From Eubacteriales Family XIII. Incertae Sedis bacterium (lineage in GTDB: Bacteria > Bacillota > Clostridia > Peptostreptococcales > Anaerovoracaceae), in the NCBI GenBank assembly GCA_031266025.1, contig JAISBV010000055.1, positions 1 to 39,420 of the forward strand: a stretch of 39,420 bases of DNA, read 5' to 3'. The position numbers were made by a program, and so were the translations under genes. A model generated the notes under the pieces. The model saw nothing but the letters and a program-made list of their open reading frames with translations, had not been told where the DNA came from and did no database searches. This document shows positions 24,589-32,341 of the stretch, one piece after another. Position 1 is the stretch's first letter; every line of letters starts with the position of its first letter.

Positions 24589-24618
24589 TTTACAAAACCA
24601 ATAATACGAAGTATTATT
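24589..24618 (+). promoter_or_regulatory. Promoter of athLS
   Basis: TTTACA (24589-24594), a 17-base spacer and TATTAT (24612-24617) form a good promoter. The -10 element is embedded in the perfect inverted repeat AATAATAC-GAA-GTATTATT (24600-24618), which may be another operator. Transcription would start near 24624, about 67 bases before the athL start. Confidence 0.75.
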
Positions 24619-24690
24619 AAGACCGGAGATATTTTTTAACAAATGTCCCGGTGCGTTTTTGTGGAACTTTTCAGAATGGAGGATGGTAAT

Positions 24691-27285
24691 ATGGCGAAAC
24701 TGTCGAGAAAAACCCAACTGACTACCGGCGGCCCCGTGTTCGTCTACGTCGATGAGGAGCAGGACAAAATTGTCCGTGTAACGCCCATTGATTTGGACGA
24801 CGCCGACGCCGCCTCTTGGGAAATTGAAGCGAGGGGACGAACATTCAAACCGCCGCGCAAAACAACTGTCACACCGGTCACACAAGGCTACAAGGCTATG
24901 ATTTACTCCGGTCGCCGCAATCTGTATCCCATGAAGCGCGTGGACTTTGACCCCAACGGCGAGCGTAATGAGGAAAAGCGCGGAGAGTCCGGCTATGCCC
25001 GAATATCTTGGGACGAGGCGCTGGACATTGTTGCGAGTGAGATCAAACGAATCAAGCGCGACTTCGGCCCCGGCTGCTGTGTTATTGAGCCGAGTTCCCA
25101 CCATCTTTGGGGTAACGTCGGTTACCGCCACAGTACCCTGTTCCGTTTTATGAACACCGCCGGATACACATACGGCGACCACAACCCGGATTCTTGGGAG
25201 GGTTGGCACTGGGGCGCCACCCACATGTGGGGATTCACGGGCCGTTTGGGCAACCCCGCGCAGACCGATCTGTATGAGGATTGTATCAAGAACTGTGAGA
25301 TGATCGTATTCTGGTCCTCCGATCCGGAGACCAATAACGGCATCTACGGCGCCTTTGAGAGCACTGTCCGTCGCCGTTGGCTCAAGGAGCTTGGTGTGAA
25401 GATGGTCTTCATTGACCCCTTCTACAACCACACAAACGGTCTTTATCGCGAAGGCAAGTGGCTCGCTCCACAGCTTGGCACTGACTCGGCTTTGGCTTTG
25501 GGCATTGCGCATACCTGGCTGACCGAGGGTACCTACGACAAGGAATATGTCGCGGAGAAGACATTCGGTTTTGACGAGTGGGCGGATTATGTGCTTGGCC
25601 GCAGCGACGGCATACCCAAGGACGCCGAGTGGGCGGAGAAGGAATGCCGTATCCCGGCGTACGATATTCGCGCGCTGGCCCGCGAGTGGGCGAGCCGCAA
25701 AACCATGTTGGCGGCCGGCGGTCTGGGCGGTTGGGGCGGTTGCTGCCGCGCTCCCGGCGGCATGGACTGGTCCCGTCTTATGATCGCGCTGATCACCATG
25801 CAGGGCTTTGGCAAGCCGGGTATCAATATGTTCAGCACAACACAGGGCGCGCCTGTAGACTCCGACTTCTACTTTCCGGGCTACGCCGACGGCGGCATAT
25901 CCGGCGACTGCGACAACACATTCGGCGGCGCAACATTTGCTTTCCGTATGTTCGACGGCGTTACGACCAAGAGCATGACGTCCGCCCTGTCTACCGCAGC
26001 CGGCGTACACATCAACCGTATGCGTTTGCCTGAATGCGTACTGGACGATAATGTGGAGTGGTGGGGACGCGGTTTTGTCGGCGCGTCCTTGGAGCAGCAA
26101 TTTCACCGATATGAATATCCCACGCCCGGCTACAACCGCATCCAAATGCTACATAAATACGGAGGTCCGATGATCGGCACCATGGGTCAGGGCGACCGTT
26201 ACGCGAGGATGTACCGCACAAAGCGCCTGCCTTTTGTGGTCAGCCAGTCCATCTGGTTTGAAGGCGAGGTTCCTTTCGCCGATATTATTCTTCCCGCATG
26301 CACCAACTTCGAGCGTTGGGATATCGGCGAGTGGGCCAACAATTCCGGCTATAATCCCGATTCGCACAACCAAGCCAACCACCGCGTTATCGTCTTTCAG
26401 AAGAAGTGTATTGAGCCGCTTGGCGAGTCCAAGTCCGACTATGAGATATTCCGACTGATTTGCGAGCGTCTCGGTTTGGAAGGCGTCTTCTCCGAAGGCA
26501 AAAAGGATATCGACTGGGTTCGCCAGATGTTCTATGCCTCCGACCTGCCCAAGGTCACTTCTTGGGAAGACTTCACCGAAAAGGGTTATTATATTGTGCC
26601 CGTCACGGGCAAGGCCCCCTCCGAGCCCGCGCAGCGTTGGTTTGCCGAAGGCCGCCCCGAGAAGCTCCGCGGCTGGGCCACGAACCTGCCGCCTATGGCA
26701 AAACCGGACAGCAGCGGATTGCAGACCCAATCCGGCAAGGTGGAGTTTGTTTCCAACAGTCTCAAGCGCTTCGGTCACTACGATACCGACGACAAAGAAC
26801 GTCCTCTGATGCCGATGTATATCCCCTCTTGGGAAGGGCATCACACTGAACGCTTTAAGAAATATCCGTTGGCCGTCCTTTCCCCGCATCCCCGTTTCTC
26901 CTTCCACACCATGGGCGACGGCAAGGACGCCTTTATGAATGATATTAAGGATCACCGCGTAGAAATCAACGGGCATTATTACTGGATCATGCGCATGAAT
27001 CCAAAGGATGCCGCCAAACGCGGCATTACCCATCACTCAACGGTCAAAGCTTACAATGAGCGCGGTTCCGTCGTTTTTGCCGCGCAGCTTACGGAACGCA
27101 TTCCGGAGGGAACTTGTCACTGTTATGAGTCCAGCGCCGAGTACGAGCCTATTGGCGAGCCCGGCAAGTCCACCGATATAGGCGGCTGTATCAACATTCT
27201 CACGCCGGCCCGCTTCTTGTCAAAGTACGCTTCCGGCATGGCCACGGAGCACTGCTTGGTAGAAATCGAAAAATGGGAGGGATAG
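24691..27285 (+). CDS. athL: AthL, pyrogallol-phloroglucinol transhydroxylase large (Mo) subunit
   Basis: The start at 24691 (MAKLSRKTQ) has GGAGG seven bases upstream. The 864-residue protein belongs to the DMSO-reductase family and lacks the N-terminal [4Fe-4S] motif, as does the Pelobacter acidigallici transhydroxylase (about 875 residues). The active-site residues I recall for that enzyme, His144, Asp174 and the molybdenum ligand Ser175, line up with His137 ('SSHHLWGN'), Asp167 and Ser168 ('HNPDSWEGW') at a constant offset of 7; Tyr404 may correspond to Tyr398 or Tyr394. The enzyme converts pyrogallol to phloroglucinol using 1,2,3,5-tetrahydroxybenzene as cosubstrate. Its small subunit follows after 67 bases. 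The protein carries no twin-arginine signal, so the complex is cytoplasmic. Other polyphenol (de)hydroxylases in this family are possible. Confidence 0.85.
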   Translation: MAKLSRKTQLTTGGPVFVYVDEEQDKIVRVTPIDLDDADAASWEIEARGRTFKPPRKTTVTPVTQGYKAMIYSGRRNLYPMKRVDFDPNGERNEEKRGESGYARISWDEALDIVASEIKRIKRDFGPGCCVIEPSSHHLWGNVGYRHSTLFRFMNTAGYTYGDHNPDSWEGWHWGATHMWGFTGRLGNPAQTDLYEDCIKNCEMIVFWSSDPETNNGIYGAFESTVRRRWLKELGVKMVFIDPFYNHTNGLYREGKWLAPQLGTDSALALGIAHTWLTEGTYDKEYVAEKTFGFDEWADYVLGRSDGIPKDAEWAEKECRIPAYDIRALAREWASRKTMLAAGGLGGWGGCCRAPGGMDWSRLMIALITMQGFGKPGINMFSTTQGAPVDSDFYFPGYADGGISGDCDNTFGGATFAFRMFDGVTTKSMTSALSTAAGVHINRMRLPECVLDDNVEWWGRGFVGASLEQQFHRYEYPTPGYNRIQMLHKYGGPMIGTMGQGDRYARMYRTKRLPFVVSQSIWFEGEVPFADIILPACTNFERWDIGEWANNSGYNPDSHNQANHRVIVFQKKCIEPLGESKSDYEIFRLICERLGLEGVFSEGKKDIDWVRQMFYASDLPKVTSWEDFTEKGYYIVPVTGKAPSEPAQRWFAEGRPEKLRGWATNLPPMAKPDSSGLQTQSGKVEFVSNSLKRFGHYDTDDKERPLMPMYIPSWEGHHTERFKKYPLAVLSPHPRFSFHTMGDGKDAFMNDIKDHRVEINGHYYWIMRMNPKDAAKRGITHHSTVKAYNERGSVVFAAQLTERIPEGTCHCYESSAEYEPIGEPGKSTDIGGCINILTPARFLSKYASGMATEHCLVEIEKWEG

Positions 27286-27352
27286 CGCCGCGTGAAAGTC
27301 CGCGTCCGTCAATGTTTGCGCCGCGTGTGCCGGCGCGGAACGGAGGTAAGTT

Positions 27353-28195
27353 ATGAAACAGCATTATTTAGTAATAGATATAGAACAGTGCTTTGACTGC
27401 AATAACTGCTTTATAGCCTGTAAGGATGAATATGTGGGCAACGCGTGGCCTCCCTATACAGATGCGCAGCCCCGCCACGGTCATCGCTGGATGAACATTG
27501 AGCGCACCGAACGCGGCGCTTACCCCCGTATTGACGTCGCGTACAGACCCACCCCCTGTATGCACTGCGAGGACGCCCCTTGCGAAAAAACTCATCCCGA
27601 AGCCGTTATTCGCCGTGAGGACGGCATAGTCCTCATTGATCCGCACAAGGCGCAGGACAAGCATTTGACGAAAAGCTGTCCGTACGGCGCGATATACTGG
27701 AATGATGAGAGCGGTACAGCCCAGAAGTGTACCATGTGCGCGCATTTGATCGACTCAGGCGATGCGCCCTCCGGGCCGCGCTGCGTTCACAGCTGTCCCA
27801 CAGAGGCCATAAAGCACTACTGTCTGGAACCGGCCGAGATGGAACAGAAGATTAAGGACGAAAAACTTGAGATACTTTTGCCTGAGCTGAATACGAAGCC
27901 CCATGTGTTTTACAAAAACTACCACCTTTTCAATAAGGCCTTTGTAGCGGGGGGATTCCTGAAGGGCGGCGAATGCGTCAAGGGCGCGGACGCGCGCCTG
28001 ACGGGAAACGGAATAGACGAAAGACAGGCTACCGACTGTTTCGGAGACTTTAAGTTCGACAATCTGTGTCCCGGAGATTACACACTGTACTCCGACGATA
28101 AGGCGGTTCGTAAGGTCACCGTTCCCGAAGTCGGCGCTACCGATACCATTGCGTTCAATAACAATTCTCAGAATCTCGGCAACATAGAGCTGTAA
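27353..28195 (+). CDS. athS: AthS, transhydroxylase small (iron-sulfur) subunit
   Basis: The 280-residue protein is a ferredoxin-type electron-transfer subunit. It has exactly twelve cysteines in the cluster region: C13, C16, C19, C23; C69, C72, C77; C109; C126, C129, C144 and C148. That is enough for three [4Fe-4S] clusters. Related NrfC/DmsB-type subunits have sixteen cysteines, and here His81 stands where the next one is expected. Three clusters is what I recall for Pelobacter transhydroxylase. The C-terminal 80 residues, including 'GECVKGADARLTG' and 'FDNLCPGDYTLYS', form a Cna-B/transthyretin-like beta domain that is also characteristic of this subunit. A GGAGG site precedes the ATG. Confidence 0.88.
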   Translation: MKQHYLVIDIEQCFDCNNCFIACKDEYVGNAWPPYTDAQPRHGHRWMNIERTERGAYPRIDVAYRPTPCMHCEDAPCEKTHPEAVIRREDGIVLIDPHKAQDKHLTKSCPYGAIYWNDESGTAQKCTMCAHLIDSGDAPSGPRCVHSCPTEAIKHYCLEPAEMEQKIKDEKLEILLPELNTKPHVFYKNYHLFNKAFVAGGFLKGGECVKGADARLTGNGIDERQATDCFGDFKFDNLCPGDYTLYSDDKAVRKVTVPEVGATDTIAFNNNSQNLGNIEL

Positions 28196-28204
28196 CCCGT
28201 TAGA

Positions 28205-28235
28205 AATCCGGGCGGATATCCTGTCCGTCCGGATT
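28205..28235 (+). terminator. Hairpin after athS
   Basis: AATCCGGGCGGA pairs with TCCGTCCGGATT across a 7-base loop (12 bp, one G-T pair), 10 bases after the athS stop. No U-run follows, so termination may be partial and let transcription continue into the binding-protein gene. Confidence 0.6.
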
Positions 28236-28320
28236 CAGTATAAATTTCCGGGCTTATTCCGAAATCCGTCTTTGGCGCAAGCGCGGTAAAATCTTATAGG
28301 GAGCGAAAAGGAGGAAGAAA

Positions 28321-29610
28321 ATGAGACATAAAAGGATTTTTGCCGCACTGCTTGCGGTCGCGCTGTGCTTTGTTCTTTCGGCATGCGGCGGTGGCGGCGA
28401 CGCTTTTACGAATGAGGGAGACGCTGCTGCGGGAGACGCTCCCGCCACCATCAAGATCGGCATTCCCAACCCAACCACGGGCCCCATCGCGAGCTTCGGC
28501 ATAGGCACGCCTTGGGCGGAGAATCTTGCCGTCGATTTGGTAAACGCCGACGGCGGCATCTATATCGCGGAGTACGACAAGAAGATACCGATAGAGCTCA
28601 TAGTTCTGGATACGGAAAGCAGTTCCACAAAGGCATCCGAGGTTACGCAGCAGCTGATCGAGCAAAGCGGCGTCAACATGCTGGTCGCGCGCCATACGCC
28701 CGACACGGCCCTGCCCGTATCGGCTATGGGCGAGAGGTACGGAGTTCCCACGGTCTCGCTTGAATGCCCCATCGAGCCTTGGATGGCCGGCGGCCCTTAC
28801 GAGTGGGTCTATCACTCGTTCTGGAGGGTAGACACCGCTTTTGAACTGTACAAAACCATGTGGGATAAACTGGGCTACGGCGAGGGAACGGTCATAGGCT
28901 TCATGTTCCCGAACGACGCGGACGGACTGGCCTGGTACGACGTCTTCAAAGCGAAGTGTGACGAATACGGCTATGTGATCTCCGACCCCGGTCGCTATCC
29001 TATCGGCAATCAGGACTGGACGTCCGTCATATCGCTGTTCAAGTCTGACGGCGTGCAGATCATCGCGGGCTGCGAAATAGCCCCCGACTTCACGGGCTTC
29101 GCGTCTCAAGCGACACAGCAGGGTTTTGAATACGATCTCGTGAGCATGGGCCGCGCATTCCTGTATCCGGCGGACGCCAACGCGAATCCGGTCGAGATAG
29201 CGGACGGCCTGACCTGCGAGGTATGGTGGAGCCCGTGGCATCCGTTCGCGTCCTCGCTTGACGGTATGACCTGCGCGGAGATGGCCGCCAAGTACGAGGA
29301 TGAATTCGGCATCATATGGTCTGCGCCCATGGGTTATAAGTACGCGGGCGTTGAGATCGCAATAGACGCGTTGAAGCGCGCCGCGTCACTCGATCCCGTC
29401 AAGATTCGCGACGCGATAGGCGCGACGAATTTGGACACCATCGTCGGTCATATCGAATATGATCCCGAGACCCACGTAGCCGAGACGCCCATCGTGGGCG
29501 GGCAATGGAAGGTGAACGCGGCCGGCGACGCCGTCGAGATCATGATAGTCGAAAACGACGACCATCCGAATATTCCGACCAACGCCGTCTTGGAGCTGCC
29601 CAAAAGGTAA
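28321..29610 (+). CDS. ABC transporter substrate-binding lipoprotein, branched-chain amino acid (LivJ/Peripla_BP_6) type
   Basis: The 429-residue protein begins with a lipoprotein signal peptide ending in 'VLSACGGGG' (lipid-modified Cys22) and a short Gly/Ala-rich linker. The type-I periplasmic binding fold follows with 'IKIGIPNPTTGPIASFG' and 'AGCEIAPDFTGFASQATQQG'. This family feeds amino acids, amides or aromatic acids to ABC permeases. No permease or ATPase gene is present in the window, so it must use components encoded elsewhere. Its position behind athLS suggests an aromatic or polyphenol ligand, but this is inference. It has an AGGAGGAAG ribosome binding site, and a strong terminator follows. 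Confidence 0.85.
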   Translation: MRHKRIFAALLAVALCFVLSACGGGGDAFTNEGDAAAGDAPATIKIGIPNPTTGPIASFGIGTPWAENLAVDLVNADGGIYIAEYDKKIPIELIVLDTESSSTKASEVTQQLIEQSGVNMLVARHTPDTALPVSAMGERYGVPTVSLECPIEPWMAGGPYEWVYHSFWRVDTAFELYKTMWDKLGYGEGTVIGFMFPNDADGLAWYDVFKAKCDEYGYVISDPGRYPIGNQDWTSVISLFKSDGVQIIAGCEIAPDFTGFASQATQQGFEYDLVSMGRAFLYPADANANPVEIADGLTCEVWWSPWHPFASSLDGMTCAEMAAKYEDEFGIIWSAPMGYKYAGVEIAIDALKRAASLDPVKIRDAIGATNLDTIVGHIEYDPETHVAETPIVGGQWKVNAAGDAVEIMIVENDDHPNIPTNAVLELPKR

Positions 29611-29636
29611 ACAGGCCGCGAAAGGCCATATAACGC

Positions 29637-29671
29637 AAACTCCCGCCGATTCCGAATCGGCGGGAGTTTTT
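29637..29671 (+). terminator. Rho-independent terminator after the binding-protein gene
   Basis: A perfect 15-bp stem (29637-29651 with 29655-29669) with a 3-base loop and a run of T residues lies 26 bases after the stop. It separates this gene from the convergent ubiD-like gene. Confidence 0.92.
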
Positions 29672-29717
29672 CGCATTATCATATCCGCGAGGCGGAATCC
29701 GTCTTTGACGTCCGATC

Positions 29718-31124
29718 TTAAGGCGCCGTGCAGTCAAATATTGTCTTGCATGATATGCCGGTATCCCTAATCATAGGATTATAGTTAGTTCTCTGTGAAG
29801 GATCGGCGCGATGGCATCGTACGCCGGGGATAAATATCGTATCGGTATTTCCTTGAAAACGAGTGTTCATGGCCCAAAGTACATCATTTGAATCGAATGG
29901 ATCAATATCTTCGTCGACGAGGATTACATGCTTGAGCTCGGCAAACGCGGCGAAAGCAAGAAGCGCGGCCTGACGCCGGCTTCCCTCATCGCTCGGCTGA
30001 AGCTTCGCGAATTGCAGAACCGCCATATACTTTCCCCCGCCGGACGAATGGGCGTATACATTTTTCAGCCTTCCCGGCATTGCTCTTTCAACCATTTGTA
30101 TTATACTTGCTTCTGTTGGGATTCCGGCCATGCTGACGTGCTCCTCGCTCGGGCCTATACATGTTTGCATAATCGGATTTTTCCTTGTGGTAACTGCCTT
30201 GATTTTAATTATTGGATTTTTCGGATTGGCGTTGCCGACATATCCGGGAAATTCAGGCATGGCGTTACCGTTTTCTTTGACATAATCCTCTCTTCGGTAT
30301 ACATTCGGAAGCAGTTCGCCTTCGATCACATATTCCGCGTTCGCAATGCACTTTGAATCAACGGCGGCGCATTTTGCAAGTTTTACGGCCTCGCCTCTTA
30401 TTGCGCCCGCAATACATAATTCATCAAATCCAAAAGGTGTTGTGGGCGGTTCAAATCCTGCGGCGATCTCTATCGCGGGATCAACCCCTATACTTATTGA
30501 AATTGGGAGAGGCTTGCACAGTTTTTCGGCTTTTTCCCTCATTGCCCCGATATGCCTGATACCGGGGGCAAAGCTCATTGAAATTTCATCCTCGTTATGA
30601 AGGCAAAGTCTATGGATTGTTATATCCGTCTCACCTGTCTCGACGTCAGCTGCGTACGCCATTCCAAGCGTGATATACGGCCCTCCGTCAATAGGGGTGT
30701 TTGTTGAGGACGGAATAATTTTGCGCAAATCAAAGCCCGGATCCGTCGCCAAAAATATTTCTTCACGGCACAAAGGCTCCCCTTTGACCGTTACGGGCCG
30801 AATAGGGTTGCTTACGCAGTCGTTCAGCAGAAATGCGAGCCGATCCGGCGGCGTATCGAGCAGATAACCCACGCGTTTTCTTGATGCGAGCATCCCGATA
30901 ACAACAGGTCTTCCCGGAAAGCCTTTTACATTATTGAACATCAAAGCCGGACCTTCTTTCGTCGGTCTTTTTACCGTGCCTCCGGCGCCCGTATACCTGT
31001 ATACGCCTGACAGTTCACCATCGGGATCCACTTCCTCATCGGTTTCCGCGAACTGGCCCGGAATGGTTTTGAGGAGTTCGATCGCGCCGCGCAAATCAGT
31101 TACACGATCTCTCATATTTGTCAT
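29718..31124 (-). CDS. UbiD-family prenylated-FMN decarboxylase (gallate/hydroxyaryl acid type)
   Basis: The likely start is 31124 (MTNMRDRVTD), although its ribosome binding site is weak; the frame is open to 31235 but runs into a repeat element. The 468-residue protein has the UbiD layout: an N-terminal domain with 'FNNVKGFPGRPVVIGMLASR', a prFMN-binding middle, and 'GNAMPEFPGYVGN' containing the active-site glutamate region of the E-R-E set. These enzymes reversibly decarboxylate aromatic or alpha,beta-unsaturated acids and need prenylated FMN from a UbiX, which is not in the window. Lying next to the transhydroxylase genes, gallate -> pyrogallol is an attractive reaction. It is transcribed away from the TRAP cluster and converges on the binding-protein gene. 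Confidence 0.85.
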   Translation of the reverse strand: MTNMRDRVTDLRGAIELLKTIPGQFAETDEEVDPDGELSGVYRYTGAGGTVKRPTKEGPALMFNNVKGFPGRPVVIGMLASRKRVGYLLDTPPDRLAFLLNDCVSNPIRPVTVKGEPLCREEIFLATDPGFDLRKIIPSSTNTPIDGGPYITLGMAYAADVETGETDITIHRLCLHNEDEISMSFAPGIRHIGAMREKAEKLCKPLPISISIGVDPAIEIAAGFEPPTTPFGFDELCIAGAIRGEAVKLAKCAAVDSKCIANAEYVIEGELLPNVYRREDYVKENGNAMPEFPGYVGNANPKNPIIKIKAVTTRKNPIMQTCIGPSEEHVSMAGIPTEASIIQMVERAMPGRLKNVYAHSSGGGKYMAVLQFAKLQPSDEGSRRQAALLAFAAFAELKHVILVDEDIDPFDSNDVLWAMNTRFQGNTDTIFIPGVRCHRADPSQRTNYNPMIRDTGISCKTIFDCTAP

Positions 31125-31175
31125 ACTTTTCACAATTCCGCCGCTGTCGCGATCCGCCGGCCGGTTGGAGTTTAC

Positions 31176-31259
31176 GGTCATTCCGGGAAGAACTATCCCG
31201 GAATCCACAGTACATCTTGGATTCCACCGGCCCAAGGCAGCCGGTGGAATGACTGTACT
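31176..31259 (-). repeat. Dispersed double-hairpin repeat, copy 2
   Basis: This is the reverse-strand copy of the element at 14385-14466, with the same two hairpins and a longer second loop (AGTTCTTC against AAA). It sits about 50 bases upstream of the ubiD-like start, inside its probable leader, and could affect that gene's transcription or mRNA stability. Confidence 0.85.
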
Positions 31260-31352
31260 GATGATTAATCGACCTTAATATCTTTGTAAGTGGTCTACCC
31301 TTGAGCAGTAACGTTACGATATTATTATAGCGCGTTTAAACAGAGCGATGTT

Positions 31353-31418
31353 ATGACAATTATGTAAGGTCAATTGACACAATTGCCATGACTCTGCTTT
31401 CTTTCCGTGTAATATAAT
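31353..31418 (+). promoter_or_regulatory. Candidate promoter and operator for the isomerase-TRAP unit
   Basis: A perfect -10 TATAAT (31413-31418) lies before the gene, with a poor -35. Upstream are three CAATT repeats, a 10-bp palindrome GTCAATTGAC (31369-31378) and an imperfect dyad ATGACAATT...AATTGCCAT (31353-31389). The arrangement suits an activator such as the LysR protein encoded at 36793-37710. The rest of the 356-bp region from 31125 holds repeat copy 2 and no gene. Confidence 0.45.
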
Positions 31419-31480
31419 TAGGGAGCGGGTTCTGTTTGTACAGTCAATTTGTTGTAGCCTATGGGCGGGAGGAAAAAATC

Positions 31481-32254
31481 ATGGACGCAAAGATGCGCGA
31501 TTTCGGTAAGTTTGATTTATGGGTGAGCAATAATGGATGGAGAGCCAAAATAGGGGTTATTCATCCCGGCGGCGGATGGCCTCACGCCGCGGATTTTACG
31601 AAGCTTGCCCCAAAGGGCGTCGCCTACGGATCGACGGGAGTTCCGTTTCATAAGGACGAAAGCGGCAAGGAAATGTTAAAGTTGGATGAACATGTGGTTG
31701 AGTGCGCCGAATTACTCGCAAACGGCAAGCCGTCGCCCGATGTTATAGCCTGGATTTGCACCGCCGGAAGCTTCATGAAAGGGAAAGGTCATGATGAGAG
31801 ACTGATCAAAGAAATGGAAGCGGCGACGGGGACTCCTTGTTTAACGACGTCGACAGCCGTAATGGCGGCGTTTCGTCAAGTGGGAGCAAAGAAAATAGCA
31901 ATGGGCACGCCGTATCCTCACGACGTCAATGAAATCGAAAAAAAATTCTTTGAGGATAACGGATTTGAAGTCGTAAAGCATGACGGTCTCGATCTGGTGG
32001 ATAATAATATTCTTGCCAACCTGCCGTCAAGTGTTCTTTACAGATTGGGCAAGGCGGTGGACGTTCCCGAGGCGGATGCGGTTTTCATCAGTTGCACGGG
32101 TCTTGATACCCTCGATATTATCCAAGCGCTTGAAGACGATCTTGGGAAACCCGTGATCACCTCAAATCAGGCGTCATATTGGCTCGCGTTCAAGATGGCA
32201 AAAGTCGGAGAGCCCATTCCGGGATTCGGCAGACTGTTCAACGAAGTCCGATAG
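31481..32254 (+). CDS. Asp/Glu racemase superfamily enzyme (maleate isomerase/arylmalonate decarboxylase-like)
   Basis: The start at 31481 (MDAKMRDFG) has GGGAGG eight bases upstream. The 257-residue protein has the two-domain Asp/Glu racemase fold with a cysteine in each half: Cys93 in 'AWICTAGSFMKG' and Cys205 in 'VFISCTGLDTLD'. Maleate cis-trans isomerases and racemases keep both cysteines, while arylmalonate decarboxylase has lost the first one, so isomerisation or racemisation of a dicarboxylate is favoured. It is the first gene before a TRAP transporter for organic acids, 87 bases upstream of dctP. The substrate is not known. Confidence 0.8.
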   Translation: MDAKMRDFGKFDLWVSNNGWRAKIGVIHPGGGWPHAADFTKLAPKGVAYGSTGVPFHKDESGKEMLKLDEHVVECAELLANGKPSPDVIAWICTAGSFMKGKGHDERLIKEMEAATGTPCLTTSTAVMAAFRQVGAKKIAMGTPYPHDVNEIEKKFFEDNGFEVVKHDGLDLVDNNILANLPSSVLYRLGKAVDVPEADAVFISCTGLDTLDIIQALEDDLGKPVITSNQASYWLAFKMAKVGEPIPGFGRLFNEVR

Positions 32255-32313
32255 TATTCCCCCTGCCGCCGGGATAACCTTGGCGGGCTGACGTTTCATT
32301 TATTTATTTGTGA

Positions 32314-32327
32314 CAGCCGAAAGGCTG
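32314..32327 (+). promoter_or_regulatory. Leader hairpin before dctP (copy 1 of a shared element)
   Basis: CAGCC-GAAA-GGCTG forms a stem with a GNRA tetraloop, inside the context TTTATTTGTG...GCAATGGTG that also occurs before the FAD oxidoreductase gene at 35526. In the two copies the stem sequence differs but pairing is kept. Confidence 0.65.
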
Positions 32328-32341
32328 CAATGGTGAGGAAA

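Noticed and set aside
24556-26145. Long open frame on the minus strand (529 codons)
   Set aside because: It lies antisense to athL, whose family, motifs and ribosome binding site are clear; its translation is low-complexity and resembles no family.
31481-32254. The missing kce gene
   Set aside because: The protein has the two-cysteine Asp/Glu racemase pattern, not the Kce TIM-barrel metal motif.
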